Shown here: positions 1 to 5,845 of the stretch, one piece after another
Numbering within the stretch: position 1 is the stretch's first letter
Layout: each line of letters begins with the position of its first letter
Assembly: GCA_044220535.1 (NCBI GenBank)
Contig: JBGAQU010000074.1
Span: forward strand, 1 to 13,842
Length of the DNA stretch: 13,842 nt
Source: JBDHTS01 sp044220535
GTDB taxonomy: Bacteria > Pseudomonadota > Alphaproteobacteria > Micavibrionales > Micavibrionaceae
Reading direction: 5' to 3'
Notes under the pieces: generated by a model
The model's input: only the letters and a program-made list of their open reading frames with translations
Told to the model about the DNA's origin: nothing
Database searches by the model: none
Program-made: the position numbers and the translations under genes

Positions 1-123
1 GAGGGAGCCGCCGCGCATCATATTGCTGACCGCGAAGCCCAAAGCCGCGAACAATACGACGCCCACGAAAATGTAAATGATCACACTTCCGGATTCAGGG
101 TGGGAAGAAGGCATTGGTTTCAT
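1..123 (-). CDS. Pilin-like / single-pass membrane protein, N-terminal fragment
   Basis: This frame stays open from an ATG at 123 to the left edge, giving 41 residues; the C-terminus lies outside the window. The peptide starts with a short polar stretch (MKPMPSSHPESG), then an uninterrupted hydrophobic segment of about 19 residues (VIIYIFVGVVLFAALGFAV, residues 14-32), then SNMMRGG. A polar leader ending in Gly or Ser directly before one hydrophobic helix resembles prepilin-type N-termini, and similar small pilin-like proteins occur in alphaproteobacteria. It could equally be an ordinary N-terminally anchored protein. No strong ribosome binding site is visible: GGGA lies rather far upstream, and a second ATG is at codon 4. 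It is divergent from the receiver-deaminase gene, about 100 bases away. The open frame and hydrophobic pattern are seen; the pilin relation is inferred. Confidence 0.6.
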   Translation of the reverse strand, partial: MKPMPSSHPESGSVIIYIFVGVVLFAALGFAVSNMMRGGSL

Positions 124-161
124 GGCGACCAGTATCCCAGAAAAAGACCCTGCGCGAAAGA

Positions 162-190
162 TCGACAGCAGCGCCATAAGGTTTTAAGAT
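162..190 (+). promoter_or_regulatory. Candidate sigma-70-type promoter for the receiver-deaminase gene
   Basis: TCGACA at 162-167 (5 of 6 to the TTGACA consensus) and TAAGAT at 185-190 (4 of 6 to TATAAT) are separated by exactly 17 bases. They lie about 35 bases upstream of the ATG at 225, in the divergent gap. This is a consensus match by eye with no other support. Confidence 0.35.
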
Positions 191-224
191 AAGCCTCGCG
201 TTTTTTCCGCAAATGGATTTCATC

Positions 225-1115
225 ATGTCTTACAGCAATAACCTGACCATTCTGATCGCCGATCCCGATGAAGACAGCCGCCGCTATATGGCCAATCTTC
301 TGGCCAGCCACGGCTATAAGGTCATCCAGGCCATCGACGGCGGGTCGGCGATGAAAGTGGCGGATGACCACGCGGTCGATGTCGCCATCATCGAACACCA
401 GATGACGCCGCACACCGGGCTGACTTTTGCAAAACATATTCTAGTCAAAGGCTATCAGATCGGCATGATCATGGTCACGGACGATCCGACCACCGATCTG
501 CTGCTGGAGGCCGGGCGGCATGACATCAAACAGGTGATGAGGAAGCCCCCGGATCCCGATCGGCTGACCGAAACGGTCCGGCGCGTTCTGAAATCCTATG
601 GTAAGAATCCCTCGGCCTTGACCGGAGGTGTCGAACGGATCAACACGCCCGATGAATTGATGCGCCGGGCGCTGGCGCTGGCCCAGCAAAACGCCCTATC
701 CCGCATGGGCGGGCCGTTTGGCGCGGTGGTTGCGAACCCTGAAGGCCGCCTGATCGGTGAAGGGGCGAACAGCGTCAGCGGGCGGTCTGACCCCACCGCC
801 CATGCCGAAGTGATGGCCATCCGCCGTGCGACCGAACGGCTGGGTGGAACGCGGCTCGACGGCTGCGCGATCTATTGCAGCACCGAACCCACTATGCTTG
901 GGCAGGCGCTGATCATCTCAACCGGGATCAAAAAGGTCTATTATGGCCTGTCCCATGACGAGATCGGGGCGGAACGCCTGAATGAGGAAGGTATTATCGG
1001 AGAAATCTCCAAACCCATCGACAAGCGGGCCGTTTCCTATCAGCAATTGCAGCATGATGAGGCGCTGACCGTTTTTCAGAACTGGCAATCGCAGAAAAAA
1101 GCCTCGTCCGGCTAG
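225..1115 (+). CDS. Receiver-like domain fused to guanine-deaminase-like (CDA fold) domain, both apparently degenerate
   Basis: A 296-residue protein with two domains. Residues 1-125 follow the response-regulator receiver pattern: ILIADPDEDSRR in strand 1, DVAIIEHQMTP around strand 3, MVTDD with Thr85, and the RKP motif with Lys107. The phosphoacceptor position is Glu57 instead of Asp, and the second residue of the acidic pair is Pro14. Residues ~137-296 resemble nucleoside and guanine deaminases: GPFGAVV, SDPTAHAEV (His193 and Glu195 kept) and YYGLSHDE. In the family's EPCPMC zinc motif, however, this protein reads EPTMLG (residues 221-226), so both zinc cysteines are missing. On family knowledge neither normal phosphorylation nor normal zinc-dependent deamination is expected; a binding or signalling role is inferred. 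The start at 225 places MSYSNN just before strand 1. An in-frame ATG at 213 is possible, and neither has a clear ribosome binding site. Confidence 0.85.
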   Translation: MSYSNNLTILIADPDEDSRRYMANLLASHGYKVIQAIDGGSAMKVADDHAVDVAIIEHQMTPHTGLTFAKHILVKGYQIGMIMVTDDPTTDLLLEAGRHDIKQVMRKPPDPDRLTETVRRVLKSYGKNPSALTGGVERINTPDELMRRALALAQQNALSRMGGPFGAVVANPEGRLIGEGANSVSGRSDPTAHAEVMAIRRATERLGGTRLDGCAIYCSTEPTMLGQALIISTGIKKVYYGLSHDEIGAERLNEEGIIGEISKPIDKRAVSYQQLQHDEALTVFQNWQSQKKASSG

Positions 1116-1125
1116 ACCTGTATTT

Positions 1126-1168
1126 GTTAAAATCACGCCCTAACTGTAACTCCCAGCTTGATTTTAAC
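1126..1168. repeat. Perfect 10-bp inverted repeat upstream of NDUFA12
   Basis: GTTAAAATCA (1126-1135) and its exact complement TGATTTTAAC (1159-1168) flank a 23-base spacer in the 101-base gap between the receiver-deaminase gene and the NDUFA12 gene. The arms are A+T-rich and the spacer is long, so this looks more like an operator dyad, with arm centres 33 bp apart, than a classic terminator. A weak terminator for the upstream gene cannot be excluded, since CCCCCTTTT follows the right arm. Confidence 0.5.
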
Positions 1169-1216
1169 CCCCTTTTGCGTCATGCATATCAGACTGCAGA
1201 ATGCTAGGGTCAGGTC

Positions 1217-1612
1217 ATGGGTTTTTTCAGTTTTCTCGGCGTACTATCCCCGGTCCATAGCGGACTGGCGCGGGTTTTGTCGGGTGCCCGCTATGTTGGC
1301 GCCGATACGCTGGGCAATAAATACTACACCGCGCGCGCGCGCAAGGGGTATCGCCACGACCGCCGCATGGTGCGGTATAATGGCCAGCCAGAGGCATCCA
1401 TGGTGCCGCCGGAATGGCATGGCTGGCTGCATCACCAGACGAATGTGGTGCCGGGTGAGGCTGGCGCATCCCACCGCAAGCCATGGCAAAAGGGCCACAG
1501 GCCGAATATGACAGGCACGAAAAAGGCCTGGCGGCCGCCGGGACATTTATTGTCCGGCGGCACACGCCCCAAGGCGACAGGCGATTATGAAGCCTGGACG
1601 CCGCCCGAATAA
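1217..1612 (+). CDS. NADH:ubiquinone oxidoreductase subunit NDUFA12 family protein
   Basis: This 131-residue protein matches the NDUFA12 (B17.2) accessory subunit of respiratory complex I, a family found in mitochondria and Alphaproteobacteria. Recognisable family segments are YVGADTLGNKYY (about residues 26-37), the block around YNGQPEASMVPPEWHGWLHH, WQKGHRPNMTGT, and the C-terminal KATGDYEAWTPPE. The length is normal for the bacterial family. By analogy it binds the peripheral arm of complex I on the cytoplasmic side of the inner membrane and helps assembly or stability; it has no catalytic residues. The ATG at 1217 has only a weak purine-rich stretch upstream. It is followed after 24 bases by mlaD, so NDUFA12, mlaD and the DUF2155 gene probably form one operon. 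A run of alternating GC at 1331-1342 lies inside the gene. Confidence 0.93.
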   Translation: MGFFSFLGVLSPVHSGLARVLSGARYVGADTLGNKYYTARARKGYRHDRRMVRYNGQPEASMVPPEWHGWLHHQTNVVPGEAGASHRKPWQKGHRPNMTGTKKAWRPPGHLLSGGTRPKATGDYEAWTPPE

Positions 1613-1636
1613 CGCTGAATTAAAGGAAATGATCGT

Positions 1637-2362
1637 ATGAAACGCAGTATTATTGAAACCGTCCTGGGCGCTGTCGTCCTGGTGCTGGCCGGGGTCTTTC
1701 TTGTTTTCAGCTACAAGACCGCCGATATCTCCAAGGTCAGCGGCTATGAAATAACGGCGTCCTTTTCCGGGATTGGCGGCCTTGCCATCGGCGACGACGT
1801 GCGGATCAGCGGCGTAAAGATCGGGTCTGTGAACAATGTGGCATTGAACAACGAGAATTATCTGGCGGTGGTGACCATGACCATCGACCCGTCCGTCAAG
1901 CTGCCGGAAGACACGGCGGCGATCATCTCCAGCGAAAGCCTGCTGGGCGGCCGTTACCTTGAAATCCAGCCTGGCGCGTCGGATGAAATGCTGACCGCAG
2001 GCCAGCAGATCAAATACACACAAGCGCCGCAAAACCTGGAACAGCTTCTGGGTAAATTTATTTTCAACATGCAGCCTAAGAAAGACGATAAATCGGCATC
2101 TGCGGCCCAGCCTGCTTCTGAAGCGCCTGTGCCGGTCGTCAGTTCCGACACGCCTGCCCCGTCAGAAGACAAGGCCGCCACGGAAGAGGCTGCGCCTGCC
2201 GTGGAAGAACCGAAGACGGAAGCAGCGCCGGAAGCGACGGCACCTGCCCAGCCTGAAACGCCTGCCGTCGAGACACCCGCAGCCGCTCCTGCCGCAGAAA
2301 CAACACCTGCACCCGATGCTGCGGCCATACCTCCGGCAGCCCCTGCGGAGGCGCATCCCTAA
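1637..2362 (+). CDS. mlaD: MlaD-type MCE-domain lipid transport protein with long Ala/Pro/Glu tail
   Basis: This 241-residue protein has an N-terminal membrane helix (about residues 7-27) and one MCE domain (about 36-114). The MCE signatures seen are FSGIGGLAIGDDVRISGVKIG and SLLGGRYLEIQPG, followed by a segment with NLEQLLGKFIF that matches the helix after the domain in MlaD. MlaD forms a hexameric ring on the periplasmic side of the inner membrane. It is the substrate-binding part of the MlaFEDB transporter, which moves phospholipids between the membranes to keep the outer membrane asymmetric. From about residue 148 to the end the chain is almost entirely Ala, Pro, Glu and Thr, an extension that E. 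coli MlaD lacks. The ribosome binding site AAAGGAAA lies upstream of the ATG. The stop codon overlaps the next start by one base. No mlaE or mlaF is in this window. Confidence 0.92.
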   Translation: MKRSIIETVLGAVVLVLAGVFLVFSYKTADISKVSGYEITASFSGIGGLAIGDDVRISGVKIGSVNNVALNNENYLAVVTMTIDPSVKLPEDTAAIISSESLLGGRYLEIQPGASDEMLTAGQQIKYTQAPQNLEQLLGKFIFNMQPKKDDKSASAAQPASEAPVPVVSSDTPAPSEDKAATEEAAPAVEEPKTEAAPEATAPAQPETPAVETPAAAPAAETTPAPDAAAIPPAAPAEAHP

Positions 2363-3192
2363 TGATGCGTCAGTCCCGCCGCTTCGCTTTCCTTGCGGCC
2401 GGTCTCGCTTTGTATGCCCTGGCCGCGCCACCTGCGTTTGCGGCCATGGACAATTACCCCACCGCACGCCTGCGCATGCTGAACAAGGTCACGGCGCGCA
2501 CATCCACGTTTGACGTCAAGGTCGATACCACCGTCCGTTTTGGCCAGCTGTACATCAAGCCGCGCGCCTGCCGCAAAGCACCCCCCATTGAAACACCTGA
2601 ATCCGCTTCGTTCCTGCAGGTCTGGGAAGTGAAGCCCAAGGAAAAGCCGCAATGGGTGTTCAGCGGCTGGATGTTTGCGTCCTCCCCTGCCCTGTCTTCC
2701 ATGGACCATCCGATTTACGACGTCTGGGTTCTGGATTGTATCGGTGCGCCCGACCATCCGGCAGAAACGGCGGAAAGCGGTCAGGTTGAGTTTTCATCTT
2801 CCGCTGTCGCATTTTCATCAGGCGGGATTGCATTTACATCCAGCGGCACAGACGGTCAGGTGGAATTTTCCTCGGCCGGACAGATTGAATATTCATCCTC
2901 GGCCCCACTACCCGGCACGGACGGCGTTTACAGCCCGGCGACTGGCACGATTGTTTATGGCTCTACCGGATCTGTACAGAATACCCCGCAGGAAGAGGTC
3001 CCGATTGATTCTGAAGCTGCGGATGGGCCGGACGATACGACCGCACCGCCTACTGATGACAACGCAACCACCGGCAATGGCATGACCGATCAGCAACAAG
3101 CGCCGGAAGGCGAAGCCGTACCCTATCAGGCGCCCGCCTCGCTGCCGGACAGCGAAGTCTCGCCATCGGCAATCCATGATCCGGTGTACTAG
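2362..3192 (+). CDS. DUF2155 periplasmic protein with a strand-repeat and acidic C-terminal extension
   Basis: A 276-residue exported protein. Residues 1-27 form a signal peptide (RR, hydrophobic core, cleavage near APPAFA). Residues ~37-128 are the DUF2155 domain, typical of Alphaproteobacteria, with the hallmarks LQVWEVKP, WVFSGWMFASSPAL, HPIYDVWVLDC and two cysteines (Cys70, Cys126) that could form a disulfide. The function of DUF2155 is not established. Family members I know of end soon after this domain. Here about 150 residues follow: first repeated short units (VEFSS, VAFSS, IAFTS, VEFSS, IEYSS) at ~142-179, then a Thr/Pro/Asp/Glu-rich tail. The start overlaps the mlaD stop (TAATG) and a second ATG follows at once, which suggests translational coupling. 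The stop is one base away from the stop of the convergent gene. Confidence 0.9.
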   Translation: MMRQSRRFAFLAAGLALYALAAPPAFAAMDNYPTARLRMLNKVTARTSTFDVKVDTTVRFGQLYIKPRACRKAPPIETPESASFLQVWEVKPKEKPQWVFSGWMFASSPALSSMDHPIYDVWVLDCIGAPDHPAETAESGQVEFSSSAVAFSSGGIAFTSSGTDGQVEFSSAGQIEYSSSAPLPGTDGVYSPATGTIVYGSTGSVQNTPQEEVPIDSEAADGPDDTTAPPTDDNATTGNGMTDQQQAPEGEAVPYQAPASLPDSEVSPSAIHDPVY

Positions 3193-3193
3193 A

Positions 3194-3712
3194 TTAATTT
3201 AAAACGTTGGTGAGAACGCGCGCAGGCGATTCTTTTTTCCGGACGGCCAGGCCTTCGTAATCATCCGATACATTGATCTGCCTGCGTTCTATGGTCGCAC
3301 CTGCCAGTTCGGCCTGATGCAGGTTCGCCAGATAGTCACGGATGGCCATACGGTTCATCGTATCCACCCGCTCCTGCGCCAGCGAACGTCGTGTAAATAC
3401 ATCCGCCGTATTGGTTACGTCTTCGTTCTCAGGCGTGATGCCGCTGATATGTTCCGCCGTAACCCATGCCTGCACCCTGTCATGGTCGATTGCAAATGTC
3501 TGGCTGGTCTCCGCCATGAATGTCTGATTGCGGCCATCCGGGTAAGTGACGTCTGCGATATACCGGTTGAGGGGCACGATAATATAATCGGCTATTTTAC
3601 CAACGGTATGAAAATGGGCAGGAGGACAGGGCTGTTGCTGTTCAGCATCATTGACGGCTGGCAGGGAAGACCGGCCAAGAGCGGGAAACTTATCGGAAAG
3701 GATGATAGCCAT
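3194..3712 (-). CDS. Unrecognised 172-residue protein
   Basis: I do not recognise this protein. It is 172 residues from the ATG at 3712, preceded at 3718-3725 by GGGAGAG at good ribosome-binding distance; a TTG further upstream in frame is a less likely start. It has no signal peptide or membrane segment. Around residues 38-90 it looks strand-rich (YIIVPLNRYIADVTYPDG, then AIDHDRVQAWVTAEH). From about residue 105 to 140 there is a charged helical stretch (RRSLAQERVDTMNRMAIRDYLANL), and the C-terminus is polar. It follows aat on the same strand with a 42-base, A+T-rich gap that holds two near-identical direct repeats, so it may have its own promoter. Its 3' end converges on the DUF2155 gene with one base between the stops. 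It sits between genes that are usually adjacent in related genomes, so it may be lineage-specific. Confidence 0.75.
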   Translation of the reverse strand: MAIILSDKFPALGRSSLPAVNDAEQQQPCPPAHFHTVGKIADYIIVPLNRYIADVTYPDGRNQTFMAETSQTFAIDHDRVQAWVTAEHISGITPENEDVTNTADVFTRRSLAQERVDTMNRMAIRDYLANLHQAELAGATIERRQINVSDDYEGLAVRKKESPARVLTNVLN

Positions 3713-3737
3713 AGCCGTCTCTCCCAAACTACGTTTC

Positions 3738-3778
3738 TTATCAAATGATTAAGTTTATATTACCAAATTATTAAGTTT
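3738..3778. repeat. Two 19-bp direct repeats, 22 bp apart, upstream of the 172-aa gene
   Basis: TTATCAAATGATTAAGTTT (3738-3756) and TTACCAAATTATTAAGTTT (3760-3778) agree at 17 of 19 positions. Their starts are 22 bp apart, two turns of the helix. On the minus strand the units read AAACTTAATNATTTGNTAA and lie 26 to 66 bases upstream of the ATG at 3712. The distal copy encodes the last residues and stop of aat. The spacing and position suggest binding of a dimeric or tandem regulator; a plain tandem duplication of 22 bp is the simpler alternative. Each unit contains TTAA and a second half-like TAA seven bases on, loosely like a CtrA box. Confidence 0.55.
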
Positions 3779-4450
3779 TTGTCCAGCGGTTTGATTTTTA
3801 TGGGATAAATAGCGCTGCAAAAGGCCTGCCGTACTGTCCATCGATGCTGGTCCCCCTGTAAAATCAACAACTTGGTCGACTAACCCCGGCAACAATGCCT
3901 GATATTGCCTGCCCGGCATTTCATAAGCCCCGAATTGCACGACATGATCGTTAATGTATTGCGTATCGAACAGGCTGAACCCGTTACGCCATAGCCGGGC
4001 ACAGAGGTGAACAAGCGCGACCTTGCTGGCGTTGCTTTCCCGTGAAAACATGCTTTCACCACAAAATACGCCGCCCAGCGCCATGCCGTAAACGCCGCCG
4101 ACCAGCCTGCCGCCTTTCCAGCATTCAACGCTGTGCGCAAACCCTGCTTTATGCAGCGCCTCCATCAGCGCCAGCAAATCGTCATTGATCCAGGTTTCTT
4201 TTTGCTGCGCCCGCGGTTCCGCGCAACCACGCACGACGCCCGCGAAATCACTATCGACGCGGATCTCAAACGAGCCTTTCATCAGAAGTTTTCTCAAGGA
4301 GCGGGAAATGTGCAAACCTTCGATAGGCAGCAGAGACCTTATAGGCGCGGGATGCCACTGAAATCCCTCTACATCACGATCGACCGCCATCGGAAAATAT
4401 CCGCGGCGGTAATTATGAACGGCTTCTGCGATGTCTTCCGCCGTAACCAT
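3755..4450 (-). CDS. aat: Leucyl/phenylalanyl-tRNA--protein transferase
   Basis: This 231-residue cytoplasmic enzyme transfers Leu or Phe from aminoacyl-tRNA to proteins with N-terminal Lys or Arg, marking them for ClpAP degradation through the N-end rule. Family signatures are visible: RRGYFPMA (residues 15-22), HISRSLRKLL, WINDDLLALMEALHKAGFAHSVE (about 87-109), GGVYGMALGGVFCGESMFSR (118-137), SKVALVHL and FDTQYINDHVVQFGA (161-175). The length is normal, with a short C-terminal extension. The ATG at 4450 is chosen because TAGGGG lies 8 bases upstream, overlapping the accC stop; an in-frame GTG at 4456 is too close to that site. The gap to accC is only about a dozen bases, so aat is co-transcribed with and probably coupled to accBC. 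The last codons fall within the distal direct repeat. Confidence 0.95.
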   Translation of the reverse strand: MVTAEDIAEAVHNYRRGYFPMAVDRDVEGFQWHPAPIRSLLPIEGLHISRSLRKLLMKGSFEIRVDSDFAGVVRGCAEPRAQQKETWINDDLLALMEALHKAGFAHSVECWKGGRLVGGVYGMALGGVFCGESMFSRESNASKVALVHLCARLWRNGFSLFDTQYINDHVVQFGAYEMPGRQYQALLPGLVDQVVDFTGGPASMDSTAGLLQRYLSHKNQTAGQKLNNLVI

Positions 4451-4461
4451 AGGCACAGCCC

Positions 4462-5802
4462 CTATCGCGCTGCCAGTTTCTTTTCCAGCCAGTGAATATT
4501 ATACTCACCCGACAAAAATTCTTCCTGGTCCAGAATCCAATTCTGCAGCGGCAAGGTCGTTTTCACACCCACCACCACCGTTTCATTGATGGCGCGGCGC
4601 AGGCGGCGGATGGCTTCTTCCCGGTTGCGGCCATGGACGATCAGCTTGCCGATCATGGAATCGTAATAGGGCGGGATGGAATAGCCGCCATAGATCGCGC
4701 TGTCGAACCGTACGCCGAGGCCGCCGGGCGCGTGGAATTGCGTGATGGCACCGGGGGACGGCGCGAAGGTATCGGGGTCTTCGGCGTTGATCCGCACCTC
4801 GATCGCATGGCCGCGCAGGCGGATATGATCCTTGTTGATGCTGAGCGGTTCGCCTGCGGCGACGCGGATCTGTTCGGCGATCAGATCGATGCCGGTGATC
4901 ATTTCCGTGACCGGATGCTCCACCTGGATCCGCGTGTTCATTTCCATGAAGAAAAACTGTCCGTTTTCATACAGAAATTCGATCGTGCCTGCGCCGCGAT
5001 ACCCCATTTCGCGCACGACATCAGCGGCAAGTCCGCCAATCTGCGCGCGTTGCTCATCATTCAATGCAGGCGACGGCGCTTCCTCCACCAGTTTCTGATG
5101 GCGGCGCTGTGTCGAACAGTCGCGCTCGCCCAGATGGATGGCATTGCCGTGTTCGTCGCCGAAAATCTGGATTTCGATGTGGCGCGGCGTTTCTAAATAC
5201 TTCTCCATGTATACCGTGTCGTCGCCGAAATTGGCTTTCGCTTCAGCGCGCGCGGTCAGGAACATTTCTTTCAGTTCCTCTTCCCTGCGGACGACCTTCA
5301 TACCTTTACCGCCGCCGCCGGATGCCGCCTTGATCAGGATCGGATAACCGGCTTCTTTCGCAAAAGCCAATCCTTCATCAACCGAATTCACCGCGCCTGC
5401 GGAACCCGGCACAACGGGCAGGCCCAGTTTTTTCACTGTCTGTTTGGCGCGCACCTTATCGCCCATGGTTTCGATATGCTCGGGCTTCGGGCCGATAAAG
5501 ACGAAGCCATGTTCTTCGACCATGCGGGCAAATTGTTCGTTTTCGGACAGGAAGCCATAGCCAGGGTGGATCGCATCCGCGCCGGTCACTGCCGCCGCGC
5601 TTAAGATCGATGCGATATTCAGATAGCTGTTTTTCGCCTGTGCAGGTCCGATGCACACGCTTTCATCGGCCAATCGCACCGCCATGGAATTAGCGTCCGC
5701 CGTCGAATGCACCGCTACCGTCTGCACGCCCATTTCGCGGCAGGCGCGAATAATGCGGAGGGCGATTTCACCACGATTGGCGATCAAGACTTTTTTAAAC
5801 AT
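4462..5802 (-). CDS. accC: Acetyl-CoA carboxylase, biotin carboxylase subunit
   Basis: This 446-residue protein is full length (E. coli AccC is 449). It carries out the ATP- and bicarbonate-dependent carboxylation of the biotin on AccB, the first half-reaction of malonyl-CoA formation for fatty acid synthesis. Motifs seen are the N-terminal FKKVLIANRGEIALRIIRA, IHPGYGFLSEN (78-88), the ATP-grasp glycine loop SGGGGKGMK (161-169), GERDCSTQRRHQKLVEEAPSP (225-245), and the metal- and biotin-binding MEMNTRIQVEHPVTE (286-300). Residues 370-400 and the C-terminus also match the family. The ATG at 5802 is preceded by GCGGGA at about 9 bases. It lies 43 bases downstream of accB on the same strand, the usual accBC arrangement, and is followed by aat. 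All catalytic segments are intact. Confidence 0.98.
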   Translation of the reverse strand: MFKKVLIANRGEIALRIIRACREMGVQTVAVHSTADANSMAVRLADESVCIGPAQAKNSYLNIASILSAAAVTGADAIHPGYGFLSENEQFARMVEEHGFVFIGPKPEHIETMGDKVRAKQTVKKLGLPVVPGSAGAVNSVDEGLAFAKEAGYPILIKAASGGGGKGMKVVRREEELKEMFLTARAEAKANFGDDTVYMEKYLETPRHIEIQIFGDEHGNAIHLGERDCSTQRRHQKLVEEAPSPALNDEQRAQIGGLAADVVREMGYRGAGTIEFLYENGQFFFMEMNTRIQVEHPVTEMITGIDLIAEQIRVAAGEPLSINKDHIRLRGHAIEVRINAEDPDTFAPSPGAITQFHAPGGLGVRFDSAIYGGYSIPPYYDSMIGKLIVHGRNREEAIRRLRRAINETVVVGVKTTLPLQNWILDQEEFLSGEYNIHWLEKKLAAR

Positions 5803-5845
5803 GCATTATATCCCGCAGGGACAGCCTATAGGTTATCCGGTTGTC

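Noticed and set aside
1547..2032. Minus-strand open frame opposite NDUFA12 and mlaD
   Set aside because: It overlaps two well-supported genes in antisense and shows no domain.
3738..3778. Direct repeats as a mini CRISPR array or attachment site
   Set aside because: There are only two units with a 3-base gap between them, no spacers of CRISPR size, and no integrase or Cas gene nearby.
4492..5196. Plus-strand open frame of 234 codons opposite accC
   Set aside because: It is fully antisense to the highly conserved accC, with a biased composition and no family features.
5806..5811. TATAAT on the minus strand just before accC
   Set aside because: It lies within a few bases of the accC start codon with no -35 match at the right distance, so it would need a leaderless transcript; accC is better explained as co-transcribed with accB.
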